From: Ecdyonurus torrentis
Lineage: Eukaryota > Arthropoda > Insecta > Ephemeroptera > Heptageniidae
Length of the DNA stretch: 64,000 nt
NCBI GenBank assembly: GCA_949318235.1
Contig: OX439132.1
Location: forward strand, 11,391,624-11,455,623
Direction of reading: 5' to 3'
How positions within the stretch are numbered: position 1 is the stretch's first letter; each line of letters begins with the position of its first letter. Below the pieces are notes generated by a model, which saw only the letters and a program-made list of their open reading frames with translations, made no database searches and was not told the DNA's origin. Below, piece after piece: positions 51,436 through 64,000 of this stretch. A program made the translations under genes and the position numbers.

Positions 51436-52190
51436 TCTCGGTGGCATTCTTTATTTGTTTCCTTATTAAATTTCCTTTTTCTTATTTACAAGCTAAATAA
51501 AAACAGATGAAAGAGACAAAATTTTCAAATTAAAATTGCTGAAACTTTAGATTGAAAAAAAAAAAGGCTGGGAAAAATTAAAATTCCTTGATAACTTTTT
51601 TTGAGCATTATTTATCATTATTTATTATAACATTATACCATAATATGAGCAAGTATTTGTAATAAATGTACTAAAATTTGTTAATTTGCAAGGCTTTAAG
51701 TGAATTGTAATTTATTTTTTATGCCTATTTGAATTTTTATACGTAACCTTCGATGACCTTTAAAACTATACATGGAAAAAAAAACTACGTAGGGCAGGTA
51801 CAGTACAATGAATCCTGTATTCTACAATGGGTTTATATTAATTTGGAACAGGTAGTAATGAACTACAATATTGCTTACATAATCTAAGCGAGTCAAAACT
51901 TCATTGTAGACTATTCTACATGCATTAGTTATTATTGTAGTATAATAACACATGTTCAAGGACAATGTATATATATACCTATTGCAGGATATATATACCT
52001 GCTTTTTAATTGCATTTTTTTTACGTGTATACGAAATGTAAATGTTAAAAGAATCAACTTTGATAATAGGCAACCTAAAATTATTTATTAATTTTATTTA
52101 ATAAACGTAAATTTATAGCATTTTATAAAAATATACATATCTGATATTATTACATTACCATTTGTATAATAAAACATTTAAATTTAACTT

Positions 52191-52212
52191 TTCTTCTTCT
52201 TCTTCTTCTTCT

Positions 52213-52256
<44 letters not shown>
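52191..52256. repeat. (TTC)n followed by poly-T
   Basis: About eight TTC units and then about 42 T. Confidence 0.95.
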
Positions 52257-52258
<2 letters not shown>

Positions 52259-53000
52259 AATGAACAATACAAAAAAATAAAATAATTTCCCTGTTCTGTT
52301 TTTTTTATTTTATTTAAATATAATCTTTCTATTCATGAGATACTATAAAATATAAAGATATATGAATATTTTTGTTATGAATAACACATAAAAGTTTCAT
52401 AAGAAAAAGAATAATGAACAAAGTAAAAGAAAACAATGTTGAGTGCCAAATCATGACTACTTGTGGGGGCCTCTTTTACTCATCAAACTATTTTTATCTC
52501 AAAGTGACGCCAAAAGCAAAGCTCTAATGATGAGTATTGTTCTATTATTATAAAAATAGTAATTTTTAGAAACAAAAGTTAAAATTAAATTGTTATTTCT
52601 ATTCTTCAATCATGTAAGTTTGGTGTTTGTCACTTTACACTCATTGACACCCACCAAATGCTTTTTTTTTTTATCTTTTTTTTTTTAATTTAAAACTCTT
52701 TGCATTCCATAGTTGACATTGTTTGATTTAAAGCACCTGTGGAGATTTATCTATAAAGTATTTTTACGTATGTTACGTTTATTTATATTTCTGAATTACA
52801 AACTGAGATTTGAGAAAAATATACATACGCAATAATACGCATATATTTTTATTTTAGCTCTTCCAAAATTTTACATGCTTCTGTAACGATTTTGTGTAAA
52901 CAGTTATTGCGTTATGTGTTATAAAATCATCAATGAATCTGAAATAATTTTGTTGATGTTGGCATAATGACAAAATTTTAAATAATATGGAAAAAAAAGG

Positions 53001-53001
<1 letters not shown>

Positions 53002-53039
<38 letters not shown>
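53002..53039. repeat. Poly-T tract (38 nt)
   Basis: Sense-strand T run preceded by GGAAAAAAAAGGC. Confidence 0.95.
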
Positions 53040-53040
<1 letters not shown>

Positions 53041-55002
53041 GTGCGTTTTTGAATGGTAAAATATATTATCACAATCGTGTGAACAGTACTTGTTCTCATT
53101 GTAATGATTATTATTGAAAAAAAATTAAACTTGTAGTATAATTCATATTAATAATAATATTAATATAATAATAAATGGTTTTTATTTAGAGGCCTCTTTT
53201 ACATGTTCTTCTGACTTATTTTAAACGATATTTTAAAGTCAGAGTATTTCATAATAATTTCGTATTAAAGTTTACATTTGTTTCGTTAAGACAAGAACAC
53301 AAATTTCTAATTCCTACAAGACATAAATATGAAGAAATCTTTGAAACATAAATATCAAATTTTTTTAAAAACTACATTTATCTCTCTAATTAACTTAAGA
53401 TTTTGTATTTCAATGTATATAATACAGTATACTTTATACTTAACATTACTTAGCGTACGAGCTAAGAGTTTGACTATTCATTTTGCTTTATAATTGATTA
53501 CTTACTTTTATACTTGTTAGTAAAAATAGTAATGTGCTAGCAATTATATCTTATATAATAAATATACGTAATGAAAAATAATGATCTGTTTTTACTATTT
53601 ATTTACTTCAATCTTCATGAAGTATCTATTTTACTAGAAGTTATATTAAACAAAAATACGTAAAATTGCACTGAAAGGACTTGCAGTAATACTTTGCAGT
53701 TTATAATTGCGCAGTGTTGTTTCACTCTAATTATATTTGATTAACCGTTGTTTGTTGAAGATAATTGATCATTTCTATCGATAATTATCACATTTTTATA
53801 TACTTCAGATTTTTAGTAGTAATAATTCTGTGTTAAAAACAAGAATGGTATTAAATTTTGAGTAGGAACGGAATATTTAAAAACCTGTAATGCTTGCCTT
53901 AATGTCTTTATTATTAAAAAAGAACTATAATCATTAAAGCTGTTCGTAAAACCGGCTCCAATCCTTCAAAAAACGAGCAATTCTATTTATTTAAATAACA
54001 CTAGGCGATCGTCATTTTTTCGTGGTTTGGAGTACAAAAAAGAGGGTTTATGAATATTATTATTAAGTTTCCCATACACTCAGAAAAAGAAAGTATAATC
54101 TCAAAGCACAGATGTTAAGGAAGTTCCTACTAAATGCTTTGATTGTGCGCGTCAAAGCTAAAAAAAAAAAAAAGATGACTGTTTTTCACTTAATATTCAC
54201 ATTAAGTGAGGTCAGTGCCAAATCAAGTATCATGAATATTATAATAGTGATATTAATATGGGTATACTAAACATTTGTGTATGCTGTTTACCCGTTTACT
54301 AGAGATAACCCATGCACTGATGGTATTGAGTAAACATTCACTGCTATAGAATAAACACTTTAAAAATACTCTTTATATAACAAGGAATTATGGATAAATT
54401 TTAGATACACTCCACATATTAGTGTTTCATGTTTCGAGACAATGTATGCAATTTTTAGTATTATTAGCAAAATTAAAATACTGGCCTTTTAAATATTGGT
54501 GTATTTTATAAATATAAATAGAACTTTCAAACATTTTTATTGCTAATCAATTATCTGAAGTATTTTACAAATAATATCTTTATTAACTGATCACACTACA
54601 TTAGTTTAATATTTTCTATACAAATATATGTATATCTGGTCTTATCTAGTCCATGAAATGAATATAAAACACACTCTGTCAAGAGCCACCTTATTATACT
54701 TTTTATATAAATAACATAATAATTAAAAAAACAGCGAACTATTTATAATTACAATAAACATTAATATATAATATAAATATTAATATTACCTGTAACAATA
54801 TACAGTATTAAAAGCTTATGTTATTTTATATCCTGTATACTGTATAGTATATTATAACAGTTTTATAATTTGAAGCATAAATAAATAGTATATTATTATA
54901 TTTCGTGTTATTTACATTATAATTGTAATTAAAATAGTTTATTATACATTTATATACATATAGTGTGTACAGCATAAGCTCGCGGCTGATTTGTTATGTT
55001 TG

Positions 55003-55129
<127 letters not shown>

Positions 55130-55153
55130 CAGCGTGTACAATATGTGTTACTT

Positions 55154-55257
<104 letters not shown>

Positions 55258-56223
55258 TCATATATACGATAAACTGTTTTGAGAGAGTGCTATAGCAAAT
55301 TCTCGCGGCTATTTATGTTAATAGTCTGATAAGTTTGGTCATGTACAACTTTTGTAATTAAATTGTGAATATACCACAATTGTAACCGCAACTGCATGCA
55401 CTGTATATACAATGTGAATTCATACCAAAAAAAAAACAATCTAAATATTTATCTATTATATGAAAATGATTTGTGGTGTTACACAATTAGCATTGCAAAT
55501 AAAAGAATATCATTTTTATGTATGACAAATGAATAACTTAATAATTTTTTTTATCATTGTTTATACTTTTTTTTTTCGTCTGAAATTGTCACTGAAATTT
55601 AAATGAAACATGTCATTTGCAGATTCATTAATAAAATTCTCTGTAGCAAATATTTGATTTTTTGTGAAAAAAAGAAGAAAAATTTTGATACTACACCTAG
55701 AAAAAAATGAGCTGTTAAATCCAAGTACTAAAGCAAACTAAACCGCCCTCAAGTATGTACTGTACATGTGTGCTAAATCTAAGTGACTTTGACGCCGAAT
55801 CCTAGTATTTTATCTATTATGCCAACTTCGATTGCCTTCTATTAGTTGCTGGCATCTTGACTGACGTATTTCAATCGACAGACAAATATGAAGCTGCATA
55901 TTAATCAATCTGAATTACATTACGATAGGGTACAAGTTAACTCAGAAAAACTCCCCATTTTTAAGACCTAACTATTGAGTACTGAGACAAATGTTGCATT
56001 AAAATCATGTGCAATTAAGTTAGGATTCTGTTTCCATTCTTTGTCTTACAAGGTTTTTAAGATATTTTTTTCTCCCTTAAATTTAAGTTGATACCTTTTT
56101 TTCTTTTTTTTTTTTTTTACAAAACTGTACTATGCAAATGGCTCTTTAAATAAAAAAAAAAGAAAGAAAGAAAGAAATATTCCAGCGTGTGGTGAATTTT
56201 ACTTTTGCAGTAGTAATACTCAC

Positions 56224-56258
56224 CGTAATAAAATTTGTTACGTGGGTCACAACGAGTT
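56224..56258 (-). CDS. Candidate minus-strand exon (weak)
   Basis: On the minus strand a 35-nt stretch between CATATACTTCTAG and TTACG|GTGAGT is open in one frame reading TRCDPRNKFYY. The same frame stays open upstream (VVPYTSR), so the acceptor might also lie further left in gene terms. The donor is good and the acceptor pyrimidine tract is poor. I do not recognise a family. It would be antisense to the RALY-like intron and may be chance. Confidence 0.2.
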
Positions 56259-56645
56259 CTAGAAGTATATGGTACCACTTTTATTTCATCAGGACAGATA
56301 AAGGAGTTCAATGCAATGCGGTTGAATAAATTACATTATTTTTATACAAATAAGATGTTTATTATTTTTACAATTTCTCTACATACATATCATACACAGA
56401 TTTCAATTTTTAAATCATTAAAATAAAAGAATAAATCTTGATAATGACTCATAAATTTGATTTATAATATTATTTTGAAAGTTACCAATATTGTAATAAA
56501 TAAAATTTTGTATTAATAAATCATTCAATTTCTCTTTATTTGTCACACACAAAAATTGAATAATATCAATCTACAAAATAAATTTTATTTCACATACATA
56601 GAGGTTTTAGATCACTCTCTGGCCAATTTCTATTTTATATATAAA

Positions 56646-56647
<2 letters not shown>

Positions 56648-56700
<53 letters not shown>
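56648..56700. repeat. (GA)n microsatellite
   Basis: About 26 units. Confidence 0.95.
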
Positions 56701-56704
<4 letters not shown>

Positions 56705-56932
56705 AGCATTGAATGTAACAATTTCCTTTTACTAGGGTCTGCTTCCTGACCCTCAATGTAAAACCACTATACTTTAGTCCAATATCAGAATAACGTCTGT
56801 AGTTTATTTTAATAAATATTCAGTTTATATTACAACCTCAATCTGTAGATAATTTCATAAAGAAAAAAATATATTAAAGTTTTACGTATTTTTTATGTGA
56901 AATAACAAGGGAGTATGTGTGCTGCGGGCTAG

Positions 56933-57012
56933 ACAGAATAAGAATCTTTATTGACCCAGGCAGTTCATACTAACAATCAAAGTTACAACAAGCATTGGTC
57001 TTGTCAAATAAA
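56933..57012 (-). repeat. Dispersed LINE-like 3' end, copy 1
   Basis: On the minus strand it reads TTTGACAAGACCAATGCTTG, then AGTATGAACTGCCTGGGTCA followed by ATAAAGATTCTTATTCTG. The plus-strand sequence at 59170-59257 matches through TTTGACAAGACCAATG, TATGAAC and GGGTCA.AAA. The AATAAA and repetitive TTATTCT ending suggest a retrotransposon 3' end. No coding body was seen. Confidence 0.55.
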
Positions 57013-57324
57013 ACTTAATAATAATAATAAAAAAATTAATAATAATACGAACAAATAACAACAACAAGAATAAAAATTAAAAAATAAATCACACAACCAT
57101 AAGAGCTCTATATTAAACGATGTACAAACATTATAATGAAGTTTGAGAAAATGTGTTATTATCTGTATAATATTCCAATGTTGTATGGGTGGTGAACATT
57201 AATACATCAATATCATCTATTTTTGAATCTTTATCAATCTTTCAACAATAACCAATGGTGATGATGATATTTGAAAGTTAAAACTTTTATGTTTATATAT
57301 TTTTACTGCCTCTATCTATCATAT

Positions 57325-57339
57325 TATATATATATATAT

Positions 57340-57408
<69 letters not shown>
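57325..57408. repeat. (TA)n microsatellite
   Basis: TA run with one ATAATA interruption near 57340. Confidence 0.95.
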
Positions 57409-57415
<7 letters not shown>

Positions 57416-58870
57416 AAAAATATTTTCTTTTAATTTTGGGATGATTGTTTTATATAAGTGACTTGCGTTAAAAATACACAAAATATTAAATGTACCTGTT
57501 ATATTGAAGTACTATTAAAAAGAATGATCGTTATTTAAATTTAAAACAAACGCAATTTTAAATAACAGTTACAGTTAATGGTAACAATAATATAATGAGG
57601 TACTTTAAATATTATATTGTGTAATTTGAACTGAAATGGAACTTATATAATATTTCAAGTATTTTATAAAATAATACGTATAACGAATATTGTTATATCA
57701 TAATAATATGAACGTTAAAACAAAACCTAAAATTTTTTATAAAAATTTAAACATAAAATAATGATCTATACACACGTAGTAAAATGATGAGAGACCTTCT
57801 TTTTTAAACATGATAAAATGGACAATGTTTCATTTTTATTTTAATAATGTGTACTTTGAAATAATACTAAATTTCATGTAATATTGTAAAGATTTTTTAC
57901 AGAAAAAAATGATATTATAAAATAATTATTTTTAATGTACAAAAATTTCTCTTTTTTATTTTAAGAATTGATAAAGTTTTTGAACATAGACAGTTTGAAG
58001 TACAGAGTACTAACAAGTATGTTTAAATATTTAAAATATACTCAAGTGTACCTTATAGTAACCTTTTTGTCCAGCCTTCAACTTGACCCTCTCTTTCTCC
58101 ACTAGGTAGAACAATAGTACTTTTGTTACATTTATATTGCGTACATAATATAGCATTAATATGTAAGTAAAGGTTTACTTACATGGCAAATTCTTTTGTA
58201 AATCTCTACTAAAATGAAAACAAAAACATGTTGTTTTATTTACTTTCACTTAAAAATATATATAGCGTAAATTTAAACAAACAAACATTAGTTTTATTTT
58301 TTTAGTGTATAGAATATATTATGTTAAATTGTATGAAATGTAAAGGGGGAAAATTTAAATTTATTTTATTTTGGTGCTTGACCATTGTTAATCAAAATTT
58401 ATAAATTATGTAATAAACGAAATAATTTATTTTATTATACGTTATAGTCAATTTATTATTATTCATAAGATTGGTTAAAATTTAGGGCCAGAACTAACAT
58501 ATTTACATTCAAATGTAGTGTGCTATATATTTTTTAATACAGGCCGTAATAAGCAGATTTTGTCATAAAATTGTATGTTGTTAAAATAAAAATTTCCAGT
58601 GTCCAGTGTAATTTCAAATGGCTTAATATATAACGGAAATTTGGATATAAGTATTTAAAAAAGCTAAGAAAAATAATTTTGAGCAAAATAAATTAAGTTT
58701 TTTAAGTTTTCATTTTTCTATATTCCCTATGCATAAATTTTAAGGAGCTATTTACTTTCTATCGCTTCTCTTAAAATGTAGGAAAGAATGTTTTTAATTT
58801 TAGTAGAGGGGTTTGCAAATTGCCTTTTGTTGCAACTGAAATATATAATAGGAGTTACAGAGGAGGGGCG

Positions 58871-58891
58871 GGGGGGGGGGGGGGGGGGGGG
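58871..58891. repeat. Poly-G tract (21 nt)
   Basis: GGGGCG followed by G21 in otherwise AT-rich DNA. It could form a G-quadruplex on the sense RNA. Confidence 0.92.
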
Positions 58892-59047
58892 CTAAATTTT
58901 GGAGTAGCTTAAAACATGTAAAAGTGTACTATGTTATAGTATCACTCATTTAAATTTTCGTCCCGCGGTGCCATAGTTAAAAAATTAAATACAAGAAAAA
59001 AAATATACTATTGTTCAGCAAAGCTTAAGGTTGGGCAATTAATGTCT

Positions 59048-59066
59048 TTTTTTTTTTTTTTTTTTT
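59048..59066. repeat. Poly-T tract
   Basis: About 19 T. Confidence 0.88.
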
Positions 59067-59169
59067 CTTTACGTCACTGGTGACGCCAATTAATAATAAC
59101 TCCGTAATACGCCGCTCCGTAATGCGCCATTTTAACACCTATAATTACTAATTATTATATTTAGTTTCT

Positions 59170-59257
59170 GTTTGACAAGACCAATGTTTGCTATCTTATC
59201 GTAACTTCTATTGATAATATGAACATCCAGGGTCATAAAAATGTCATGTTCTTATTA
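59170..59257 (+). repeat. Dispersed LINE-like 3' end, copy 2
   Basis: TTTGACAAGACCAATGTTTG, ATATGAACATCCAGGGTCAT and ATGTTCTTATTATT match 56933-57012 in inverted orientation, with moderate divergence. Confidence 0.55.
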
Positions 59258-60572
59258 TTGCCAAATATATTACTTCTTTTGATTATACTGCAATTTTAGT
59301 ATTTGGTTTAAAAAAAACAATACATATCAGTATTAGTACCACTATACGCAAAAATATATTTTCAGCACGTTATACTTGTGTATCAATTCATATATTATGT
59401 ATTGTAAATATACTCTCCAGTATACATTGTACTGTTTTATAGTAATTTACATGTAACATAAATATGAAGAGTATTAACATGAGTAATACTGGTCAATAAA
59501 AAAAAGTATTTTGTTTTATATGCAGAAATATTGATACACAAGATTTTTCTATACAACAAATTACGTGTCACATAAAAATGAAACAATTTACATACAGGTA
59601 TTTATATTTGGCTTGCAGACTACATAACAACTATAAAACAAATAATATAAAGAGTACTGGGAAAATACAACAATAATTTTATTACGCATTTATACTACTT
59701 CTCTATCATACTATACTACTATATCATTATACTATACCATACTATATCATACTTTTTATGTTTTCATTATTTTGTCATTATTCCATAAGAAATACATTGC
59801 TATAACATTGTGGGAGAGAGAGTCAGAAAAATACAAATAATTATAATAATGCATACAATATTTTTAACTTTATATATTATTTCCACAGAAAAAAAAATCT
59901 CTTTGACTAGAACGTGATTGTACAGAAATAATTTAAAAATACCCTTTGTTCTGTTTTTGCTTTTCATACGCCTTTATAATATTTTCTACAAAGACTTATT
60001 TTTTCAATGTAAAGTAAAAAATTTCAATACGTTTTTTTTTTTAAAGTAGATTATTGAATTTAATTTTAATTGCATCTTATGATAAAATTTGCTTATTTAT
60101 TGAGGAGTTATCATTATTATCATAGTATTGGATGTATTTGTCATAAAAGAAGGGATTGTTTTTTGTTTTTGCTTTTTTATAACCGATGAATAACTTTTTA
60201 AAATTTTGGGATTTGATTGTGCATAATTATGACATTAAGCTTTTTTTTCTTTTTTCTTTTTTTTACTCCAAATAAAGAAACACAATAAATGACTTCCTCA
60301 GTCAAAGTAATTAAAATATTTAATCTTCTAGTTTTATTAATTGCTTTTTTTATGCAAATTTAGTGCATTTATCGCAAGAAAAAAATAATTAACACAAAAT
60401 GTGGTAAAATATACAACACAACATATGCGCTTCAGCAGCATAATATTAATAGTATTTAGGCACCAACTGCATTACTAGGACAGAGTGACTTTGCAGATAA
60501 GTGTAATTTTTTTTCTTGCAGTAGTAGCACGTAATTTTGCTGCTGCTAAGTTTAGCATAACTTTTCAGTTAC

Positions 60573-60593
60573 TTTTTTTTTTTTTTTTTTTTT
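60573..60593. repeat. Poly-T tract
   Basis: Run of 21 T. A run of about 22 A follows at 60906-60927. Confidence 0.9.
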
Positions 60594-61438
60594 AAGGTCT
60601 TGCAATTATTAATTTAAATTTCAAAGCTTTACTGTGTGGTTATTATTGACACCGTATTACTTAAATATTAGTTTAAATTAACAATTAATTAGTTATTTAT
60701 TTATTATAAATTATTATTTATTTATGAAAAAAAAAATACTAGCGTCTACTCCTATGAAACTTGCAACGCCAATAATTTATATAATTCAAAGCAGAAACTA
60801 GTTTTGGCCCAAAAAAGCTCAGAATTTTGTATCCCACAAAGTACCCACAAGTATTAAAAACTGTATCACCTTTAGTGTTTTCAAAACAAAAGTACTCATC
60901 TTCTTAAAAAAAAAAAAAAAAAAAAAAGCAGTGTCATAAACAGTAATAGTAAAATATATGCTTAAAATTTGTATTAATGTAAAATATTGTTGTTGTTTTT
61001 TAATTGACAAGATCTACGGTTATGCTATACTTATAAGTTATACATCATAATACAATCTTTAATGAGTTGGAAAACATAGTAACATATATCATATTTGTTG
61101 TTCTTTTCTTTCATACGTTATTCATATCTAATGGAAACATGAGTAACCTTAATTAAAAGCTTTTGTTATTGTTATATTTGTGAATTCAGTATTAAATTTA
61201 TAATGAATTATCTCATTTTCAATCAAAATGTATAATTTTACATTTTATGATTGTGTATTGCATAAAATTCCTTTTTTTTTCCTTCCTATACTATAACCAA
61301 CCCTCATATCATGCACATAACAATTCTAATTAAATATTGAAATGATCATTATTACATAATAAAAAATGTATTATCACTTATTGTATAATAAGAAATAAGA
61401 ATATACGTATATGGTATGGCATATAATGTACACAAGGG

Positions 61439-61440
<2 letters not shown>

Positions 61441-61488
<48 letters not shown>
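61441..61488. repeat. (TA)n microsatellite
   Basis: About 24 TA units. Confidence 0.94.
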
Positions 61489-61492
<4 letters not shown>

Positions 61493-61677
61493 GACCTTAG
61501 ACTAATGATACGTATATACTGTAGTTAGAAAAATGTTAACACTCTTACGTTAGTCTAAGACCCAAGGGAGAAAGAAAGAGGTACTATATACTGTAGAACA
61601 AAAATGTTATATGAAAATGGTTTTGAGCGTTATGTCAACCAGACTGAAGGAGACAAAAGAAAAGAAAGCTTGAGTAG

Positions 61678-61681
<4 letters not shown>

Positions 61682-61763
<82 letters not shown>
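61682..61763. repeat. (GA)n microsatellite
   Basis: About 41 GA units. Confidence 0.96.
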
Positions 61764-61766
<3 letters not shown>

Positions 61767-62301
61767 GCAGTAGTCATGTTTTTTAAAAACAGTTCAACAG
61801 CTTCATTAGGCTTTAGCTCGTAAAGTCAGAAGTTCAATGAGTAAAAGAGGGTAGACAAGTATGTACATACTTCTTATATCCTCTTAAATATTTTTCATTC
61901 TATAAAAGTATCATATAACATCATACGTGAGACAGTATAATAACGTGATGTATGCATTTTAACAATTTTATCACTGTTCAATTTTGTTGATTATATATTA
62001 ATATATGACGTTGCTCAATTTTTAAATTTACTATACCTCAGGTGTAGGTAAATAGACAAAAAAAAAATAAAATAGTAATGTGTTACGAAGTTAGTTAAAA
62101 ATTGAGGTGTTTATTTTTATATCAAATTAATAATTACTACACTTTTGTAATATATATATATATATATCGCAGTAGCTTAAAACATGATTAAGTGAACCTA
62201 TATGTAGTATGAGAATATTAATTTTCTATATTGTGTGTGATATATAAAATATATGACTTTAAATGTAGTACCACAATGCCAATACAAAATAAAATAAAAC
62301 A

Positions 62302-62320
62302 CCCCCCCCCCCCCCCCCCC
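62302..62320. repeat. Poly-C tract (19 nt)
   Basis: C19 followed by GGCAATAGC. It is the only long C run, so it would form a G-quadruplex on the minus strand. Confidence 0.92.
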
Positions 62321-64000
62321 GGCAATAGCTCACGACTAACTATTGCTTCTACGACTCGCAGAGTAACAATTGCAATCCTACTTTTAATTAATTATTATTT
62401 CTGTTTAAACATAAAAGCTCATCATTATTCATACATGTTAAGAATTGGTAAACTGATATTACCATAATATTAATTGAAATATATATATATAAAGTGCACT
62501 TTTATAATAAAATATTTTCTATTTTATGTCAGATCCTTTTATTATCCAAAGTGTGCATGCACTTAACACTGCATTTATGTTAGTGGCGTCAATACCATCA
62601 TAAGTACATTGATATTTAATTGGGGCATCCAATTATCTTTCTATTTGGAATTTTTTTTATACAATTATATAACAAAGTTCTTTCAACTTTCTGAAACTAT
62701 AACAATTATATACTTTAGAATGAAAATGACAGATTTCTTTAGATAATTACATGAAATATTTTTTATCAACTTGCACACTCATGCATTAAGTTTTTTTATT
62801 ATTATTAGTTGAAACTTTGATATCGATTTTGAAGCAGAAAAAAAAATTGTATCTCGAATTTAATCACGTGTTAGCAAAATGTGTATCTCATTTTTTATTA
62901 CGTGAAGCAAAATGTGTATCCTGTTTCCGAACATAATGTAGATGGCGCTCCAAGTTACACATTTTGCTTGTCATGACGACAACAACAACAACAAATTATA
63001 CACAGGAAATAAATATGTATATAGTGCATTGCATTAAAGTCTTCATATCAACGCATACGGTATTGCTAATGTCTGTTCATTTAAAAAATGTACATACGTA
63101 CAATGCATTTTGACACTTATATAAATATAAATTTGCATTTGGACATTTGCATGAGTTGGATATGTATATTCGTTTTTATACTGATACACTATGCACAACG
63201 GAAATATTAACTCACATTTTTATACTATATTAGCACATGCTAACACTGAAAAAAATATGTAAGTAGAGTACATTTCCTGTAGTTAGCCCACTAACAAGTG
63301 TTTACTAGGTTGTTTTACTACATTATGTATAAAATATAAACTCACTAGGAGGAACTAAAAGTCACTGACTGGAGAGCGGAAAGAAAACGTCTCATCCAGT
63401 TTAGGATTTTATGCGGTTATATAATATAAACTAAAAATAAAGTAAATGAATAAAAATATTATTTTTTTAATTCATTTCACTATGTTAAATTATAATTTGT
63501 GACACATACGTTATGCAGTCTGCTTAATTATAAAGCACATTACTTTTTTTTTCTATGTGTATATAAAAGTAAAAATAAATTTTCACCATATGAGTAATGT
63601 GATAAAAATAATGAGAATGGTCTTTCCATGTTAAGCTCACAGATGATAAAGTTACAAAAGAAAACCAAGTAAAATTTTTGTTGGAGTTAAGCTACATGCT
63701 CTAAAATATAAAAGGGTAAAAAAAAAAAGTATATACGAGATAATATCTATTATCATTTGAATCTTAATAAAATAATGCAAATACTGTGTTTCATATCTTG
63801 TTGTGTATATTTTTTGCTGCTGCATACTATTTTTTATAATTATTTTATACTGACTGCAAGTTCAAAGAGATGGACACAAGTATTATTAAAAGAAAATCTT
63901 AAATAATCACGTACTTCTATTTTTAACAAATTTTTGGAAGTCTGTTTTACAAAAATAGTATATTTTGACATATGCTTTAAAAAGATGACAACTTTTTAAT

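Noticed and set aside
56196..56426. Strong plus-strand acceptor TTTTACTTTTGCAG at 56210 as a C-terminal exon
   Set aside because: The required frame reads SSNTHRNKICYVGHNEF then stops. It lacks the basic and proline-rich features expected, and a terminal exon this short is unsupported.
60507..60545. Acceptor TTTTTTTTCTTGCAG at 60530 as a C-terminal exon
   Set aside because: In the required frame it stops after four codons (AGT AGT AGC ACG TAA).

Overview
The window is very AT-rich eukaryotic DNA, crowded with long dinucleotide microsatellites ((GA/TC)n, (TA)n), poly-A and poly-T tracts, and many short inverted-repeat transposons. This texture fits an invertebrate with a large, repeat-rich genome. 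A crustacean or other arthropod is my best guess, but the sequence does not prove it. There is no sign of prokaryotic gene organisation.

Almost every long ORF is a simple-sequence artefact (ER/SL from GA/TC, YI from TA, TTT/QQQ from CAA) or lies in a transposon. The real coding content I can support is two small plus-strand exons. One is 79 nt (27074-27152) and the other is an 18-nt microexon (42201-42218), separated by a 15,048-nt intron. They splice in phase and read (D)VNMVAEPK...GRKRQ...GND-W-DYYYD-(R/S). This matches the stretch just after the RRM in the hnRNP C / RALY family, where human hnRNP C has DINLAAEPK...KR and later DYYDRM. I therefore read most of the window as introns of one RALY/hnRNP C-like gene, with the RRM exons upstream of base 1 and the C-terminal exons beyond base 64000. 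I could not find either set inside the window.

Layout: 1-27073 is the upstream intron. It holds microsatellites, two copies of a CGTAG-ended palindromic MITE (11376-11685, 23976-24279), two copies of a TTATGCTGTATTTATG-type MITE, two LINE/SINE-like 3' tails, and a hAT-like element inserted in a TA microsatellite (20848-22350). 27153-42200 is the middle intron. It holds an almost perfect palindrome with two head-to-head tRNA-like genes (32706-33038), two copies of a GGCCTCAAA-ended MITE (one nested in another MITE), a (CAA)n tract, a third LINE-like tail, and a candidate recursive-splicing site at 39446/39447. 42219-64000 is the downstream intron, or runs into intergenic DNA. It holds further MITEs (44740-45077, 47826-48209, a nested inverted cluster at 49277-50190, and 50484-50952 with an 8-bp target duplication), a divergent pair of LINE-like tails, very long poly-T tracts, and G21 and C19 homopolymers.

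The window does not show a new multigene system. Its most informative content is the microexon-bearing RALY-like gene, its possible recursive splicing, and a datable set of nested non-autonomous transposons.
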